From assembly GCA_029532415.1 (NCBI GenBank), contig JAQOTA010000054.1, positions 310,001 through 374,000 of the forward strand: a stretch of DNA of 64,000 nt, given 5' to 3'. The notes below the pieces were generated by a model. That model did not search any database. It was not told where the DNA came from and saw only the letters and a list, made by a program, of their open reading frames with translations. Positions within the stretch are counted from its first letter, which is position 1; each line of letters begins with the position of its first letter. Positions 36,149 to 47,222 of this stretch are shown here, in pieces. The stretch comes from Marasmius tenuissimus (Eukaryota; Basidiomycota; Agaricomycetes; Agaricales; Marasmiaceae). Made by a program: the position numbers and the translations under genes.

Positions 36149-37008
36149 TTAATACACCCACGGAATGACTCTATACTTCACCCTCGTTCTCCACAACTCC
36201 CACTGCGACCCAAACGCTTTCTTCATCAATACATCCTCGTACCCCGCTCGCATCGTTAGCAACGTCGGTGCTGCCAATGCAGCAATAACCCATGCATACA
36301 CTAGAATCCTCCCTATCGCTATCCCTAACGCACCGATTCCAATTTTCCAATCGAAAAACCCGCTCTCGACGACCCATGAGCCGGGTGAAAGATGGTACAA
36401 TGGTAACCCCACGGCGATCATCCACAATCCCGTATACGAAGGATGTCGAACGATAGCGTATGGTCCCGTGGTTACGAGTTTGGGAGCAGGTGGGGTACCT
36501 TTGGCGACGTCGGGGATTTCGTAGGTGAAGCCTTTGCCCAGGGCTCGGTAGGCTGAGATTCGGAGGAGGCAACCTACTATGCCGACGAGAAGGCCGAAGA
36601 TCACAATGGGGTTTGTATGAGAGGGAGAAGGAGAGGGGAGAAGGATTACGGTGGTGGTGTTTGATGAAGTAGGAACGATGGATGGGTGAGACGACGGTTG
36701 TGAGAGAGAAGAGAGTATGTATATAGACTCCAGGAGTGTAACGATTATGTAGGCCACCTGTCAACGTATTCATACCTCAGTTTACATGATTAATTAGCCA
36801 GCAAGTCTCAAGGAGGACTAACTCTTTGGATTGGGAAAGTCGTACACGCAATCCCGGCGATGATCAGGTACTCCCTCCACACTGGCCATGGCGACTTGAG
36901 TGTGGGTTGAGGAGGGAGCGTCAGCGAGCGGAGCGGCGGAGTGTACGACTCCTTCAAGACGATCGCAGAGTACACGACGAGGAAGAGCTTTGTCAGTTGG
37001 AAAAGCAT
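36149..37008 (-). CDS. ICMT-like membrane methyltransferase, copy 8
   Basis: Exons 36823-37008 and 36149-36757 (donor GTTAGT, acceptor TTGACAG), 264 aa. Near-identical to copy 7 (about 90% by eye), from which it differs by scattered substitutions and one added residue in the variable loop. Motifs intact: WPVWREYL, VGCLLRISAYRALG, RHPSYTG at about 166-172 and GYEDVLMKKAFG. Here the central-helix Cys is present, unlike copy 7. Both frames and splice sites are preserved in the two copies, which suggests that both are or were recently functional. Predicted membrane SAM-dependent methyltransferase of unknown substrate. Confidence 0.87.
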
Positions 37009-37052
37009 ACGTGAAAATCTGAGATGCCAGGTATCAGGGGGACTCTGGGCCA

Positions 37053-37059
37053 CTTTATA
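37053..37059 (-). promoter_or_regulatory. TATA box of ICMT-like gene 8
   Basis: TATAAAG on minus, 45 bp before the start codon at 37008, equivalent to 31119-31125 in the duplicate. Confidence 0.5.
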
Positions 37060-37708
37060 ATGTGTTCCCTCCCATGAAACATAAGTAAGCGCGGCGGGAG
37101 GCTGTCTCGGGTCCTAAAAATTGATGAGGACACATGAGGTGATTGAAATCCCGCTATTGGACGTTGTCTCCGGATGCGTATTGAAAGTCCCAGTCTCATG
37201 ACGATGTACATTTTCTAAAAACTTTCTCCACCTTTCCCTAGGAGATGGGCAGCCGGAACATTACCGACGAGCGCAGTTTGCTCACTAGGTCTGTATCGTA
37301 CAGTGGCATTGTAAATGACCCACGTTCTGGAACAAAAGTGAACCGTCCACGGGTTTTTTTTCTCGCGGTAAGCCAGTGAAAAATGATCCCAAAAAAGTCC
37401 AGACAATGAAGCAGGCAGGTCACATTGTGAAGTGTTGACTCTGTAGCCATGAAACCCGAGCTGTCCCACAGCGGCGGTCCGCGGATAACTCGAGTCGACG
37501 ATTGGCGTGAACAGACTAGATGAAGTTGATCCGTTAAGAGGTACAATGTAGTATACTAGCACGGGCGACTTCAACGACAGTCTGGGTCGTTAGTAGTTAC
37601 CGGCAAGTACCGATGTCGACCAATGTGTCTCCAATCTAGCGAAGAAAAGCACAACTCTGAAGCCTAAAGTCGGTCCGGTTGGTCAGGTGTAATACCCCCC
37701 TTTCAGCT

Positions 37709-38191
37709 ATCGACCAAATCTGCTCTTTCTTCGGGAGTGCTATCCCGCGCAGAGTCTGACCACATCACCTCTATTGCCGAAGTATTACTTCGTGATCATC
37801 ATATATGGCCTCTTGGGCTCTCGAAGTTCTACTTTGGTCTGGTCCCTCCCATTCCCGATGGCGCACGGTGTACTCAATCTCCGGATGCTCGAAGGACAAG
37901 AGTCAAGATTGCGATGACATGGCACAATATGCTCATCACCTTCACGGCGAGGATTTGGGCGGAATACAAGCGTTCGTTGCGCAAGATGATGGGTCGTCAG
38001 GAGTTCAAGAAAATTCGGAAAATTCGTATCCCGACAAACCGTAACTCTTTACCGTTCTCAATTCCTTTGTTACATTCTTGAAATCTCTTCATCTTCTTTT
38101 AGTTTCTTATAACGAGCTGGCGAGGTAATGTAGTATTACTTTACCTGAGTTACCTAAGTAGCGTAGTCAGCCAATCAGAATTGTTTCATTG
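37709..38191. mobile_element. Insertion with 8-bp target duplication in unit 2
   Basis: A 483-bp insertion flanked by TTTCAGCT on both sides (37701-37708 and 38192-38199). The matching site in unit 1 (near 31738-31752, TTTCGTCTGTCAGTG) has no insertion, so this is an empty/filled pair. No clear terminal inverted repeat was seen and no transposase; a 114-codon frame inside is not recognised. An 8-bp duplication suggests a hAT-like or similar cut-and-paste element. Confidence 0.65.
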
Positions 38192-38199
38192 TTTCAGCT

Positions 38200-39529
38200 G
38201 CCAGTGCACGTTGATTACGAAAACCGCAACATTTCCGCGGAATATTTAGTTTCCCATCGACGCCACGACCTAGAACGCGAGATGGGATTACCCTAAAGGG
38301 TAGGTCTGTGTCCTGGTTTGACAGCGCTCTAGACCGTTTCGATTATCAAATGCCTTAGATATCCGATGGGTTTGGAGCTCAAACTTGGAAGCGGGTGCCA
38401 TGTTCACCTTGAGCAGGCGAAGTGAGTCTTCCTCACGCTCCTTGGCGGCTATATCCACGACCCGGTCCGACTGACAAGCTCTTCGAAGATAGGTAGGGCT
38501 GATTGAAGGATATCACAGTATTTCTGGGTCCATTTGGATCGTCACTCGGTATTCAACACTAGCATCCGGAGGTTGGAAAAAGCTCGGGAGAATTTTGCTT
38601 GGCATCAAGTCGTATCCGTAGCTGTTAAAGTGGGGTGATTAAAACTTGCAGGCTTGTGAGGGATTGCAGAGACGGGGTGGTGATATGGGCAAGGAGAGCC
38701 ATAGCATTGAAAGATAGTGTGATCTGTTGCTGTGCTTGTGATGACCCCCTTGAGAATATTGAGGAACTGGAGAGGGAAGGATATTGGTATGTATGGTCAC
38801 TTGGCCACAGGGAGAATCTCGACGCGTGGAAGTTTGGATGGGGATGGAAGTGAGAATGCTTTTTGTGCAGTCCGAGAGTAGACCCTTGAATACCTTGAGG
38901 TGGTTCAAAAACCAGGGGTAGAATCGGCAATTCAGCGCCAAAGCGAACAATTTGACCATGGGGGACTCTCTCGTGTGCACAAGCGAGATGACTGGAAGGG
39001 TAGACTAAAATCACGGGAAAAGCTCCAGGTGGTGATCTCGAATGGGAGATAGCAAGACCTCGTAGCGCTGCATTGTATTATCTGGGGCGAGGAGGGTGAC
39101 AATGGGATTTTCGACCAATTTCTTAGCTTGAAGTACCTGTTCAGCAAGCACGAGGATCGTGGCTTGGATCGTGGCTTGGATCGAGGGGAGTTCTCATGGA
39201 GTCGGGAAGGCGCCAGATCTCTGTAGGTCACAGATAGATGAAGGGATTTTCTCTTGCACGCAATGATAAGCTTTATTCGCCACGGCCCACCGCAGTGAAT
39301 TTGTTCTCTTCTAGAGTGTAATAGTGTTTCTACATGAATTTCCGGGTAAAATCAGAAGAAACACGGGGAATATAATAGGTCGCTTACTGCTGGTTGTTGA
39401 AGATCATCGCCAGAGCCAAGGTGATAGATCGAGAGAAAGGTGGGAAAAGGAGGTGATGCAGGGGCTGGGGTTGCTTAGACAACGTGGATTAAGCCTGCAA
39501 GAAGCTTCAAGAAAGTATCATATACTATC
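38200..39529. other. Gene-free flank of segmental duplication unit 2
   Basis: Counterpart of about 32270-33830. Open frames here (for example minus 38625-39014) are broken in the other unit, so no gene is supported. Confidence 0.45.
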
Positions 39530-40100
39530 CATAGTCCACAAACCTCGTCGCCACGTACGCTTTCACGGGGTACGGCAATATCGATACCGTTTGTAGATCG
39601 AGTTTTTCCAACGCTCGAGAGTATCGCCCGTCGGTAAACATGGGAATATGAAAGATCTGAGTCAAGAGAAACCGTATTCTGATTGACTCCGGAGTGTCGG
39701 CTGCTAAAGGATCTGGTATCGGAGCAATTCGCGAAGACTGCTACTGGTACTTGGGCGTTGAGGTACAAGGGGGACGACTGCGTCACAGCCACAACAATTT
39801 TCACATGTCTCACGTGCACCAATCCTTACTCATCAACCACCATCAGTTCACTGTTAGCCCCGTCATCGCAGGCAACGACGAGCTCAACATCCTCCTCATC
39901 GATTCAAACGTTCTAAATGCTCGAAATGAAACTTGGGAATGGTGCGTCTGCCTTGTCTTTCTTCTCTCTCGCATTTGGACTGTCTTCTCACTTACGACTC
40001 GATTCCGTTCTATATTGACAGCAATCTCCTCGCCAATATTGTTATGCACCTCAGCCCCGTTGAGGGACCGGTAGAACCTTGTGGTTGCTCTGGATGAATC
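39530..40100 (+). repeat. Repeat family B, copy 2 (gene remnant upstream of kinase 1)
   Basis: Related to 35150-35700 and 51600-52100; its left part is also the end of segmental unit 2. Open over 39694-39938 in a frame containing AGNDELNILLIDSNVL, ending at a possible donor (GGAATG|GTGCGT near 39941; copy 3 has GTAAGT at the same place). The next open piece reads DCLLTYDSIPFYIDSNL. Function not recognised. Confidence 0.5.
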
Positions 40101-40427
40101 TATATGCTAGCTTCAGGAATGTACTCAAATTGAGGTTCTCGAACGACGCGTTGATACGTACCACTGTGTGTCGAGGACGCGACGACATGCACAGCCCAGT
40201 CAAGCACTGCAATCATCTGCTGGCTATGTAGTCTACAGTAGAATTCTGGTGAGCTTTGAACTTTTTTCTATGCCACAACGTATTGCTGAAGCGTCATTCA
40301 CCTGGACATGCAGTGACCGACGTGGATTGTTGGGAACTTGACGTACCGAAACGACACAGCATGGACCATACAGCATCACTGCAGTAAGATATGTATTGGA
40401 AGCTGTCAACACTTACATCTTACCATC
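40101..40427. other. 5' flank of kinase 1
   Basis: Conserved with the 5' flank of kinase 3 (about 52180-52503), including GTGTGTCGAGGACGCGACGA and the stretch just before the ATG, so the duplication unit covers the promoter. No TATA box seen. Confidence 0.5.
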
Positions 40428-42148
40428 ATGCACCTCGAAGCCCTTCGAGAGGCCCTCTACAAGTCAGAAATCGAAAATGTGCTGGATGAGCTGGCGAAAT
40501 CGAGCTCGGTGTCGGTTTTGGATTACCTGCAGAATGTGAGTGCAATGCACGATGTATGGTTATAGATACCAATCTGACAGCTTTGTTGCAGGAAGCTGAC
40601 CTTACGACCGATAAAAACTACCGAAAACGGTGTATACAATGCCTCTGCGAGGCTGCTAAACGTTATCAAACACTACCCCCAACACTGTTTCTTCGTAATA
40701 TCGAGAAAGAGCAAAGCTCATGGCCTTTACGAGGTGGAGGGTTTGCGGTATGTGCGTTTATGTGGTCATCTCGACAGGCGACGAACACCTCTGTTACTAG
40801 GACATTTGGAAGGGTAGATCAACGAGCGGCGGAACGCCTCTGTGTCTGAAGGTGTTGAGAATGTTCGCTGAGAGTGTGGAAGTCAGGAGGAAGAAAACGG
40901 TATTGGTGCGGCCTTCGTTCTCTTTTACTTTACTTCGCTCAGTTGTGCTTACACTCTTGAACCAGGAATTCTGTCGCGAAGCCCTGGTATGGAGGCAACT
41001 CGACCATCCGAATGTTCTTCCTTTTCTCGGTGTCAACACGGACCTCTTTGCCCCAGGCTTCTGCCTGGTACTGCCGTGGATGGAAAATGGAGACATCCTG
41101 AAATATATGAAGCAGCACCCAACACACGACCTTCCCAAATCGGTATAACCCTCTGCTTTCGTCGTCCGCCACATATCGTTCTGACCCAGATCATCAGCTT
41201 CGCGAAATCGCTGCAGGTATAGCATACCTGCACTCACACGAGCCGACTATTGTTCATGGTGACATTCGCGGGGTACGTTTCCATAACGCTTCTCTCTGTT
41301 CTAAACTCTGACCTCTCGTACGACACTACAGGCGAACATTCTTGTAACGGACGACCTCACTTGTGCTCTGGCCGACTTTGGTTTGGCCATCGCAACTGAG
41401 TCGAGGATAATGCCTACATCCTCGGGAAGCGGTCTGAAGGGGTCTATACGATGGTTAGCACCTGAGGTCATCTCAGGCGACCGACATTGGAGAGAGAGTC
41501 CTTGTAGGGACGTTTACGCGTTTGGCTGCACTGTACTTGAGGTGGGTTTGCTATTGTTCCTTTTCTTTGACGAATGATGCGCTCATACCTTTGGCAATGC
41601 AGCTTCTCACCCTCGAACCACCCTTCGCAAGCCAAACGGAAGCTGAGGTGATACTGGCGGTGGTATCTCGCAGTCGCCCTAAACGCCCTAGAGATTCAGG
41701 ATGGTGCACGGACGAGCTATGGGACCTTGTCGAACGGTGTTGGGCGCATGAACCTCATATGCGACCCAAGGCGGACGACGTTCTCAGGGAGCTGGAAGGC
41801 ATATTGACATCTTTGCGTACCTCCTCGTTCGAGCCTTCTTCAACACATGCCCCTTCTCTTGTCACCTCTCTGACGCCTAAACATCCTATGCACGATAGTT
41901 TGGAGCTCTTGCCACCATCACTAGAGGAAACTGAACTTCCTACCTGGGCCAGGCACGACAGGGACCTGTTTTCGGATCTTCTTGAGCCATACGACGCCCC
42001 CATATCTCCGGTTCCCTTTCTTCCCTTCTACCTCCAATATCACTACCTTCCTTTTCCACGGGCAACGGTTCACACTCGCCTCGATCTCCGAACCCTGCTC
42101 TTGAGGTCACGACTGCTCCTTCTACACCTAAACGCGAGGTGGTGTTGA
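40428..42148 (+). CDS. TKL-type protein kinase 1 (late frameshift)
   Basis: Protein kinase of the tyrosine-kinase-like group expanded in agaricomycetes. Seven exons: 40428-40535, 40592-40747, 40801-40899, 40966-41142, 41198-41272, 41332-41541 and 41603-42148; 456 aa. Catalytic parts are present: glycine loop RGGGFADIWKG, Lys105, Glu126 in the C-helix, HGDIRGAN (Asp202, Asn207), DFG at 220-222, WLAPEV, DVYAFG and the terminal CWAHEPHMRPKA. The HRD Arg is replaced by Gly, as in many fungal TKLs. Comparison with the fragment at 50.5 kb shows a one-base deletion in a C run near 42025; after it the protein runs out of the ancestral frame and stops at 42148. The ancestral Ser/Arg-rich tail remains open in another frame to about 42546. 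The kinase domain itself is unaffected. Confidence 0.8.
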
Positions 42149-42546
42149 AGTTCGAAGAGCTATGGTCGACGCCAACCCGTACAAAACGCTCTGGGAAGGT
42201 CACTGGAGCGGCAGAGGCAAAGGAGGGTATAGGCAAAACACTGGGTTCCAACATACTCAACCTGTCTCCTCGTAAACGGCCTATCTCGAGGAGTAGCAGC
42301 ATTGGTGGTGGGAGCGATAGTGACGAGAACAATCATCCTGGATCTGGGTCTGATTCTCGAATGGGTACTTCTACGCTTACTCCGATGTGTACTCGGGCTC
42401 AAGCTCGGGCTCGAAGGCGTATCGAGAGCAAGAATGGGGGTGAGAATGAAGATGCCGGGCGGATGGAGAGGATTGGGACCGGCGGAACCGGTGGTAGTGG
42501 CAAGACACGCGTACGGGTATGTTTGCTTTCGTTCTGTCTCGACTGA

Positions 42547-44055
42547 GTACGGCTTTATGACTAGTTTTCGACGTTTGGTAGCCCGAAGCCACCAAAAGCT
42601 CGAGGAACGAGGAAGTTGGAGGTCCCAAAAGGGAGGCTTGGGCAGGGACGAACTACGCTCTCTGTGCTGCCGCCGCCTGTAATCCTGGATGAGTTGGCCT
42701 GCTATCTCGAGGGTTGAGACGTTGAGAGTTAGAGATAATTTATTCGAACAGTAAACAACGAGATCCGATGAACCCTGAGATATGATACACGGTCCGAATG
42801 TTTGGGATTGCTGTAGGTTGGTATGGCACGGTTCTCGTGCAACTGATCTTAATTACCGTCCAATGATTCAAGTGTCTTTTCTCTATCCCTCAATCGTCTC
42901 ACTCTCAACGGTTTGATTTTCTACAGGAAACATTACACTCTTGGATAGTACTAGGAGGGCGTTTATATCCAGCTTAGTAAATTTAGGTTCTTTCTCTTAA
43001 TAACCCATGGTCACCCTATCGATGTACGGTCCAAGGGAAATGAGCCAAGTAGCCATATTTGGTGTTTGCAAACGGAATAAGGTACAACTTGAGACAGGTC
43101 CTCTGCGCCTCTGACGGGGCCTTCGGAGGCCACCAGTCAATCTTAACTGGTATTGCCCTTCCCTGATACATTACCTACTGACCGGGACCAATCATGGTTG
43201 TTACTTTGTGCTATGCGGCAAGTCCCATCTTTCCGGGAGCAAAGGCTTTTGACGCCCCAACCAGAACTCTATAATCGAGCTTTGAACGGCCTGTCTAGCC
43301 ATCATTAGTACGTACCAGATATCCTCTTTGTCACTAGGCCACTGCACCCACATTCCGCAAAAAGCGAATCCAAATCCCGAGCTAGATCTATCGTCGGATG
43401 CAGACATTGATAAGCAAGCTGAGTATACACTTGGGCGGGCCGGTGACAAGCCCAGTCCTCCTTCTTGAATAGATGTCGCCGTGATTTGCCAAGTCCGCCT
43501 CCCATATTCATTGATCAATCCACGAACAGAAGCATTCTGCTTCCGAGCAGCAGGGTGCGATGGTCACGGTACATGCGGTGATATCAAGCTCCGGGTTCCC
43601 TATCCTCGATCATCAGTATCGTATACCTGCCCCTCCATAAATCCGCTGAAGGAGGGTGAGCCCTTTGAGCAGCTATCGATTATCGATCACCAATGAATGT
43701 TCAACGCTTTCAATCTCCAGAACGTTCAAGCTCCGACGTTCACCATGATGTAGATATCCCACCTGAGATCGTTCCATGACGGAGCCAGCTTGAACATTCC
43801 ATGAATTGGAGCATCAGCTCGGGAGCTCTCTGGGATCAAAGCAGTACTTCCCTTCCCACTACAGCCTGTGGGTAGTTGTGCCTGTGGCAATATAAAGTTC
43901 GAAGCCCAGACCACTCGTTCGGTGTGGTCTAAACTTTAAATTTCGTATCGGAGAATAGCGGAGTAAATCCATCGCGATTCACCATCAGTTGCGGCGAAGA
44001 GGGTATCCTATGCTACAAGAATAAGTATAGAAACAACGAAGTGACCGGGACGTTC
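42547..44055. other. Intergenic region downstream of kinase 1
   Basis: Contains the decayed 3' end of the kinase unit to about 42710. A minus-strand open stretch at 43201-43565 (about 120 codons, ending near 43201) has even composition and could be a gene fragment, but shows no motif or splice context. Nothing else seen. Confidence 0.4.
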
Positions 44056-45947
44056 TTATGACGGTGTTGGCGCCTTGGGAGCAATTCGTCGGAGACGCAG
44101 AGCGAGTGAGATGAGAATAACGGGAATAATCGTAAGCCCCAAAGCCCTTGGATGCCATGTACGCCCCTGAACCCAGATCGAGGCTCTCGCCTTGAAATTG
44201 TGCCACCAGACTTGTCGCACCCCGACTGGTGTCTCATTGACACTTGTAACACTGGGAGGGTTACTGAGCGAAAGAGTACTTTGAGTAGAGAAAAGAAATG
44301 TACGCACCGTCTTTCGTGTACGTTCATATGCGTGGTGGCGTTATCACCCATGATGGGTGTTGGTATAGAGTCCTCGTCGTTGATGTGCTGCCCTGACATT
44401 TCCTCGCGACTCTTCTAGTATAATCACAATTAGCCCAAGCTATATCACGGGAAGACTAAGCAATAACCCACCAGCCATTGAGTCAATTGTTCACCAGAGC
44501 AGCGTGCTGCTTTGCAGATCTTTGCTCGTTGTACCGCGTCCGGCTCGGGTCCGTAATAAAACACAGCCCATCGAAGCCGTTCATCGAGGTTCTCCAGGGA
44601 CTCGTCACTGGCTGATGATGTTGCGTCCTGCGAGCTGTCAGGGAGGCTTTCTGACAGTGTGCTGCGCGGGCTAAATATATCAGGCCCCGTAAACCAGCTT
44701 TCATAGGGAGGGGAGACTACTGGACTGCTAACTCGAGTTTTGTCAGATTCGGAGGTCACAAGGAGTCGGGGATCCTCCGTGTCATCTTGATAGGTCTCGG
44801 ATTCTGGAAACTGGTGATACACGTCTCCGACGTCAAAATAAATCCTTAGCTTCTCTTCAAGGATGTGTCGTCGTGTCGGGCCGGGGGTATACACCGACAC
44901 TGGCCACCTGGTCATGACGAATCCACGAATAAAGACGGTCTGGTCTTCAACTCCTGTTTCGACTTGTACGTCGTTGTGGTTGGGATAGGAATGAGACTTG
45001 GCGCCGTTGGTGTAATCCCAGCTGTACGTCATTCTATCACCCTCCCCTTCGCCCGACGTTCGGCCTTTGAAGCACAACTCGACGGGCGAATTCATTTGCT
45101 CGCTCTGGAAGGAACAGATTCCCCATGACCGGGACTTCTCGACGCCGGTTACGAGGAAGAGGTCGTCGTCGGTTAACAATCGTTCTTGTACTTCCTCCGC
45201 ATGAGTGAACCAGTTTAAACTGTGTTTCCAAGCAAACTGGAGGAAACCTCGAGTGTTGCGGAGGGTCTCCTGGCGACTGCGGTGCGGAAGAACCAGTATC
45301 GCGCCTGGACGGCTGTGATCGAGCGACTCGAACTCATAGCAATGATCACTATATTGATTTGAGCTGGCATAGTCGAGAGCGATCGGCAAGACTCACTTGG
45401 ACTGGGGTGACCTCTTCAAATTTACGCATACATGAGGGTCTTGCTCATAAGCTCCTTCCTCCAAATCTAACGGGCTGCTGTCGTAATAGATAAAGTCAGG
45501 CGGAAGAGACTTGTTTATGGCATCTGCAGCGTATTCTCTGCGAATGTTGAAGAGGCAGTCGAAAGGTCTGTCAGGTCGCATTATCCCAACATCCCCGATT
45601 CTAATACCACCTGATTGACCCTCCGTTCCTGCACTTGGATACCAAAGTGCAGATCCCCTGCCTAGGTAAGACATGAGGCGCACATATCGCTCTTTTTCGG
45701 GAAGCTCGGATGGGTTGAAATGAGCCTCGGATAAAGGCGGGCCAGAGAAGTTTATATGCGCCTGAGGATTATTAACTGGCGAATGAATGATCTGGTGAAC
45801 GCCTACTGGAGGTAAGAGGGTGATACACCATCGATAGTGGAACACAGGCAACATACTAACATGGCTCCCTCTGTAGGTGTTGTGGAACCGATTTCCAGCC
45901 ACGCTGCTTGTGCTCGCAGAGTTGTCCTGCGCTCCGCCAGGATCCAT
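44056..45947 (-). CDS. Orphan protein with C-terminal membrane anchor
   Basis: Unrecognised protein resembling uncharacterised agaricomycete orphans. Exons 45857-45947, 45397-45805, 44472-45348, 44308-44414 and 44056-44263; 563 aa. Introns are GT-AG, 48-57 nt. The first one (45806-45856, GTATGT...CTCCAG) is 51 nt and in frame, so skipping its removal would only add 17 residues. The body is soluble, with aromatic-rich segments such as GFVMTRWPVSVYTPGP, then an acidic Ser/Pro-rich linker around residues 380-450. The last exon ends in a hydrophobic helix (LGLTIIPVILISLAL) followed by a basic tail, so the protein is probably tail-anchored in an internal membrane. No catalytic motif seen. Confidence 0.7.
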
Positions 45948-46263
45948 TTTGAATCTTTGATATAAACCCCTGGCTGGACGTTAAAGGATTCTTTCTGGTT
46001 TCGTGGCAGAGAGGGGTTACCCGGCCGCAGGGTCAAGGTATTATACTATTTTATCATCATCGGGATCGCTACTCACGCTTTGCCGTTGCTCTGGAAGGAA
46101 GGGGGCGGGAGTATTAATCTCGATGCCACCCCAGATCAATCTGCTCTATGCCGTTGCGATGGAGCATGTTCTGTTACACTTGACCAAGGATAGGTCACGA
46201 TCGCCAGTGTTCACGGGCAAAGCAAGCAAGGTTCAGCTCGAAGCTCGATGGTGATGACAAATA

Positions 46264-46528
46264 CTGTAGGAATACAATCAATTCGGTAGTCACAGGTCAC
46301 AAGCCCCAAAATTTCCGAAAAATTTTCGGATGGTCACTAGTTCACAGGGGGTTCATCTGAATTGTCCCTGCGTGTGACACCTCCGAAAGTGCCAAATTTG
46401 GCTGTCCAGAGCCTAAATTTCCGAATTTTTTCTTCGCGTCACACGCCGCAGGGGTGTCATCCGACTTTTTGTTGTCACCGGAAGTGGTCACAGCAAAAAG
46501 GCTATCCGAATTGATTGTGTTTCTACAG
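46264..46528. mobile_element. MITE with TA target duplication and CTGTAG ends
   Basis: A 265-bp element with about 26-bp terminal inverted repeats, CTGTAGGAATACAATCAATT at the left and its near-exact complement at the right (ending in TTTCTACAG), flanked by TA at 46262-46263 and 46529-46530. No coding capacity. The structure fits a Tc1/mariner-type non-autonomous element. Its sequence is unrelated to the MITE at 34258. Confidence 0.85.
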
Positions 46529-47222
46529 TATGTATATCGAGGTGTCCTCCAGACCAGTTACTGTGGCGTCGATGGGGATTCCACTACTTTCCCAAAGTTG
46601 TGAAAGCTATTGTGAGGCGTGTGAGTCTTGAGATCCGAAGATCGGAAGCTTTGCATCCAAAAGCAGGTTGGGTCCTGGGATCTATCAATGCACGTCGAAT
46701 CTATGAACCTTAAATGAGATAGTTATAAATCATCGGAGGGCTTAGGGCTCGCGCACCGCTTCCTTACTTCTGCCTCCTCACCATGACTTCACACCGTTTG
46801 CCGATATTCACGTCCAATACGGGAGCCGAAGGGTCCCACGCAACGCAACACGTATGGGGCCCATCTGAGAGATTGCCGGAGAATGTGTGTCCTCACTTGA
46901 TTCCCTAGTGCCAGTATGTCAGCCTCATCACTTGTTGTTTATGTAGTATCCCAGGATTCCTCGGGAAAAGACCGCTTTGCTCTCCCATATACATACGTTT
47001 CCTGCAAACCCCAACGAATACTTGCGAGGAGGAAGAAATGGGCATCGCGTCCTCAAAGCCAGAAGAGTAGCGCACCTTGCCAGTGAGACCACTGGAAACC
47101 GGCCAAGAACTGTCCTTCTGGTCTACTACAAAGGTAGAGATGCACGACAGGTAAAGGCATTGATCTTTCATCTCGATATATGGACCCTTGATTGACTTTT
47201 CTGCGTCACGAGGCATTCAACC
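46529..47222. other. Intergenic region upstream of the orphan paralogue
   Basis: No supported gene or repeat. The open frames on both strands at 46905-47216 are not conserved elsewhere in the window. Confidence 0.4.

Larger units (their letters stand above)
35680..39720 (+). repeat. Segmental duplication, unit 2
   Basis: Second copy of 29763-34110 in direct orientation, containing the reductase relic, ICMT-like copy 8 and flank. It carries a private 483-bp insertion at 37709-38191 and lacks the sequence at 31820-32265 of unit 1. Confidence 0.8.

Noticed and set aside
35777..36259. 160-codon plus-strand frame
   Set aside because: It reads through the reductase relic after its lost stop and then antisense to ICMT-like copy 8; no independent coding signal.
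36171..36773. 200-codon minus-strand frame
   Set aside because: It is the alternate frame of ICMT-like copy 8 exon 2; the homologous frame in copy 7 is broken, while the methyltransferase frame is conserved in both.
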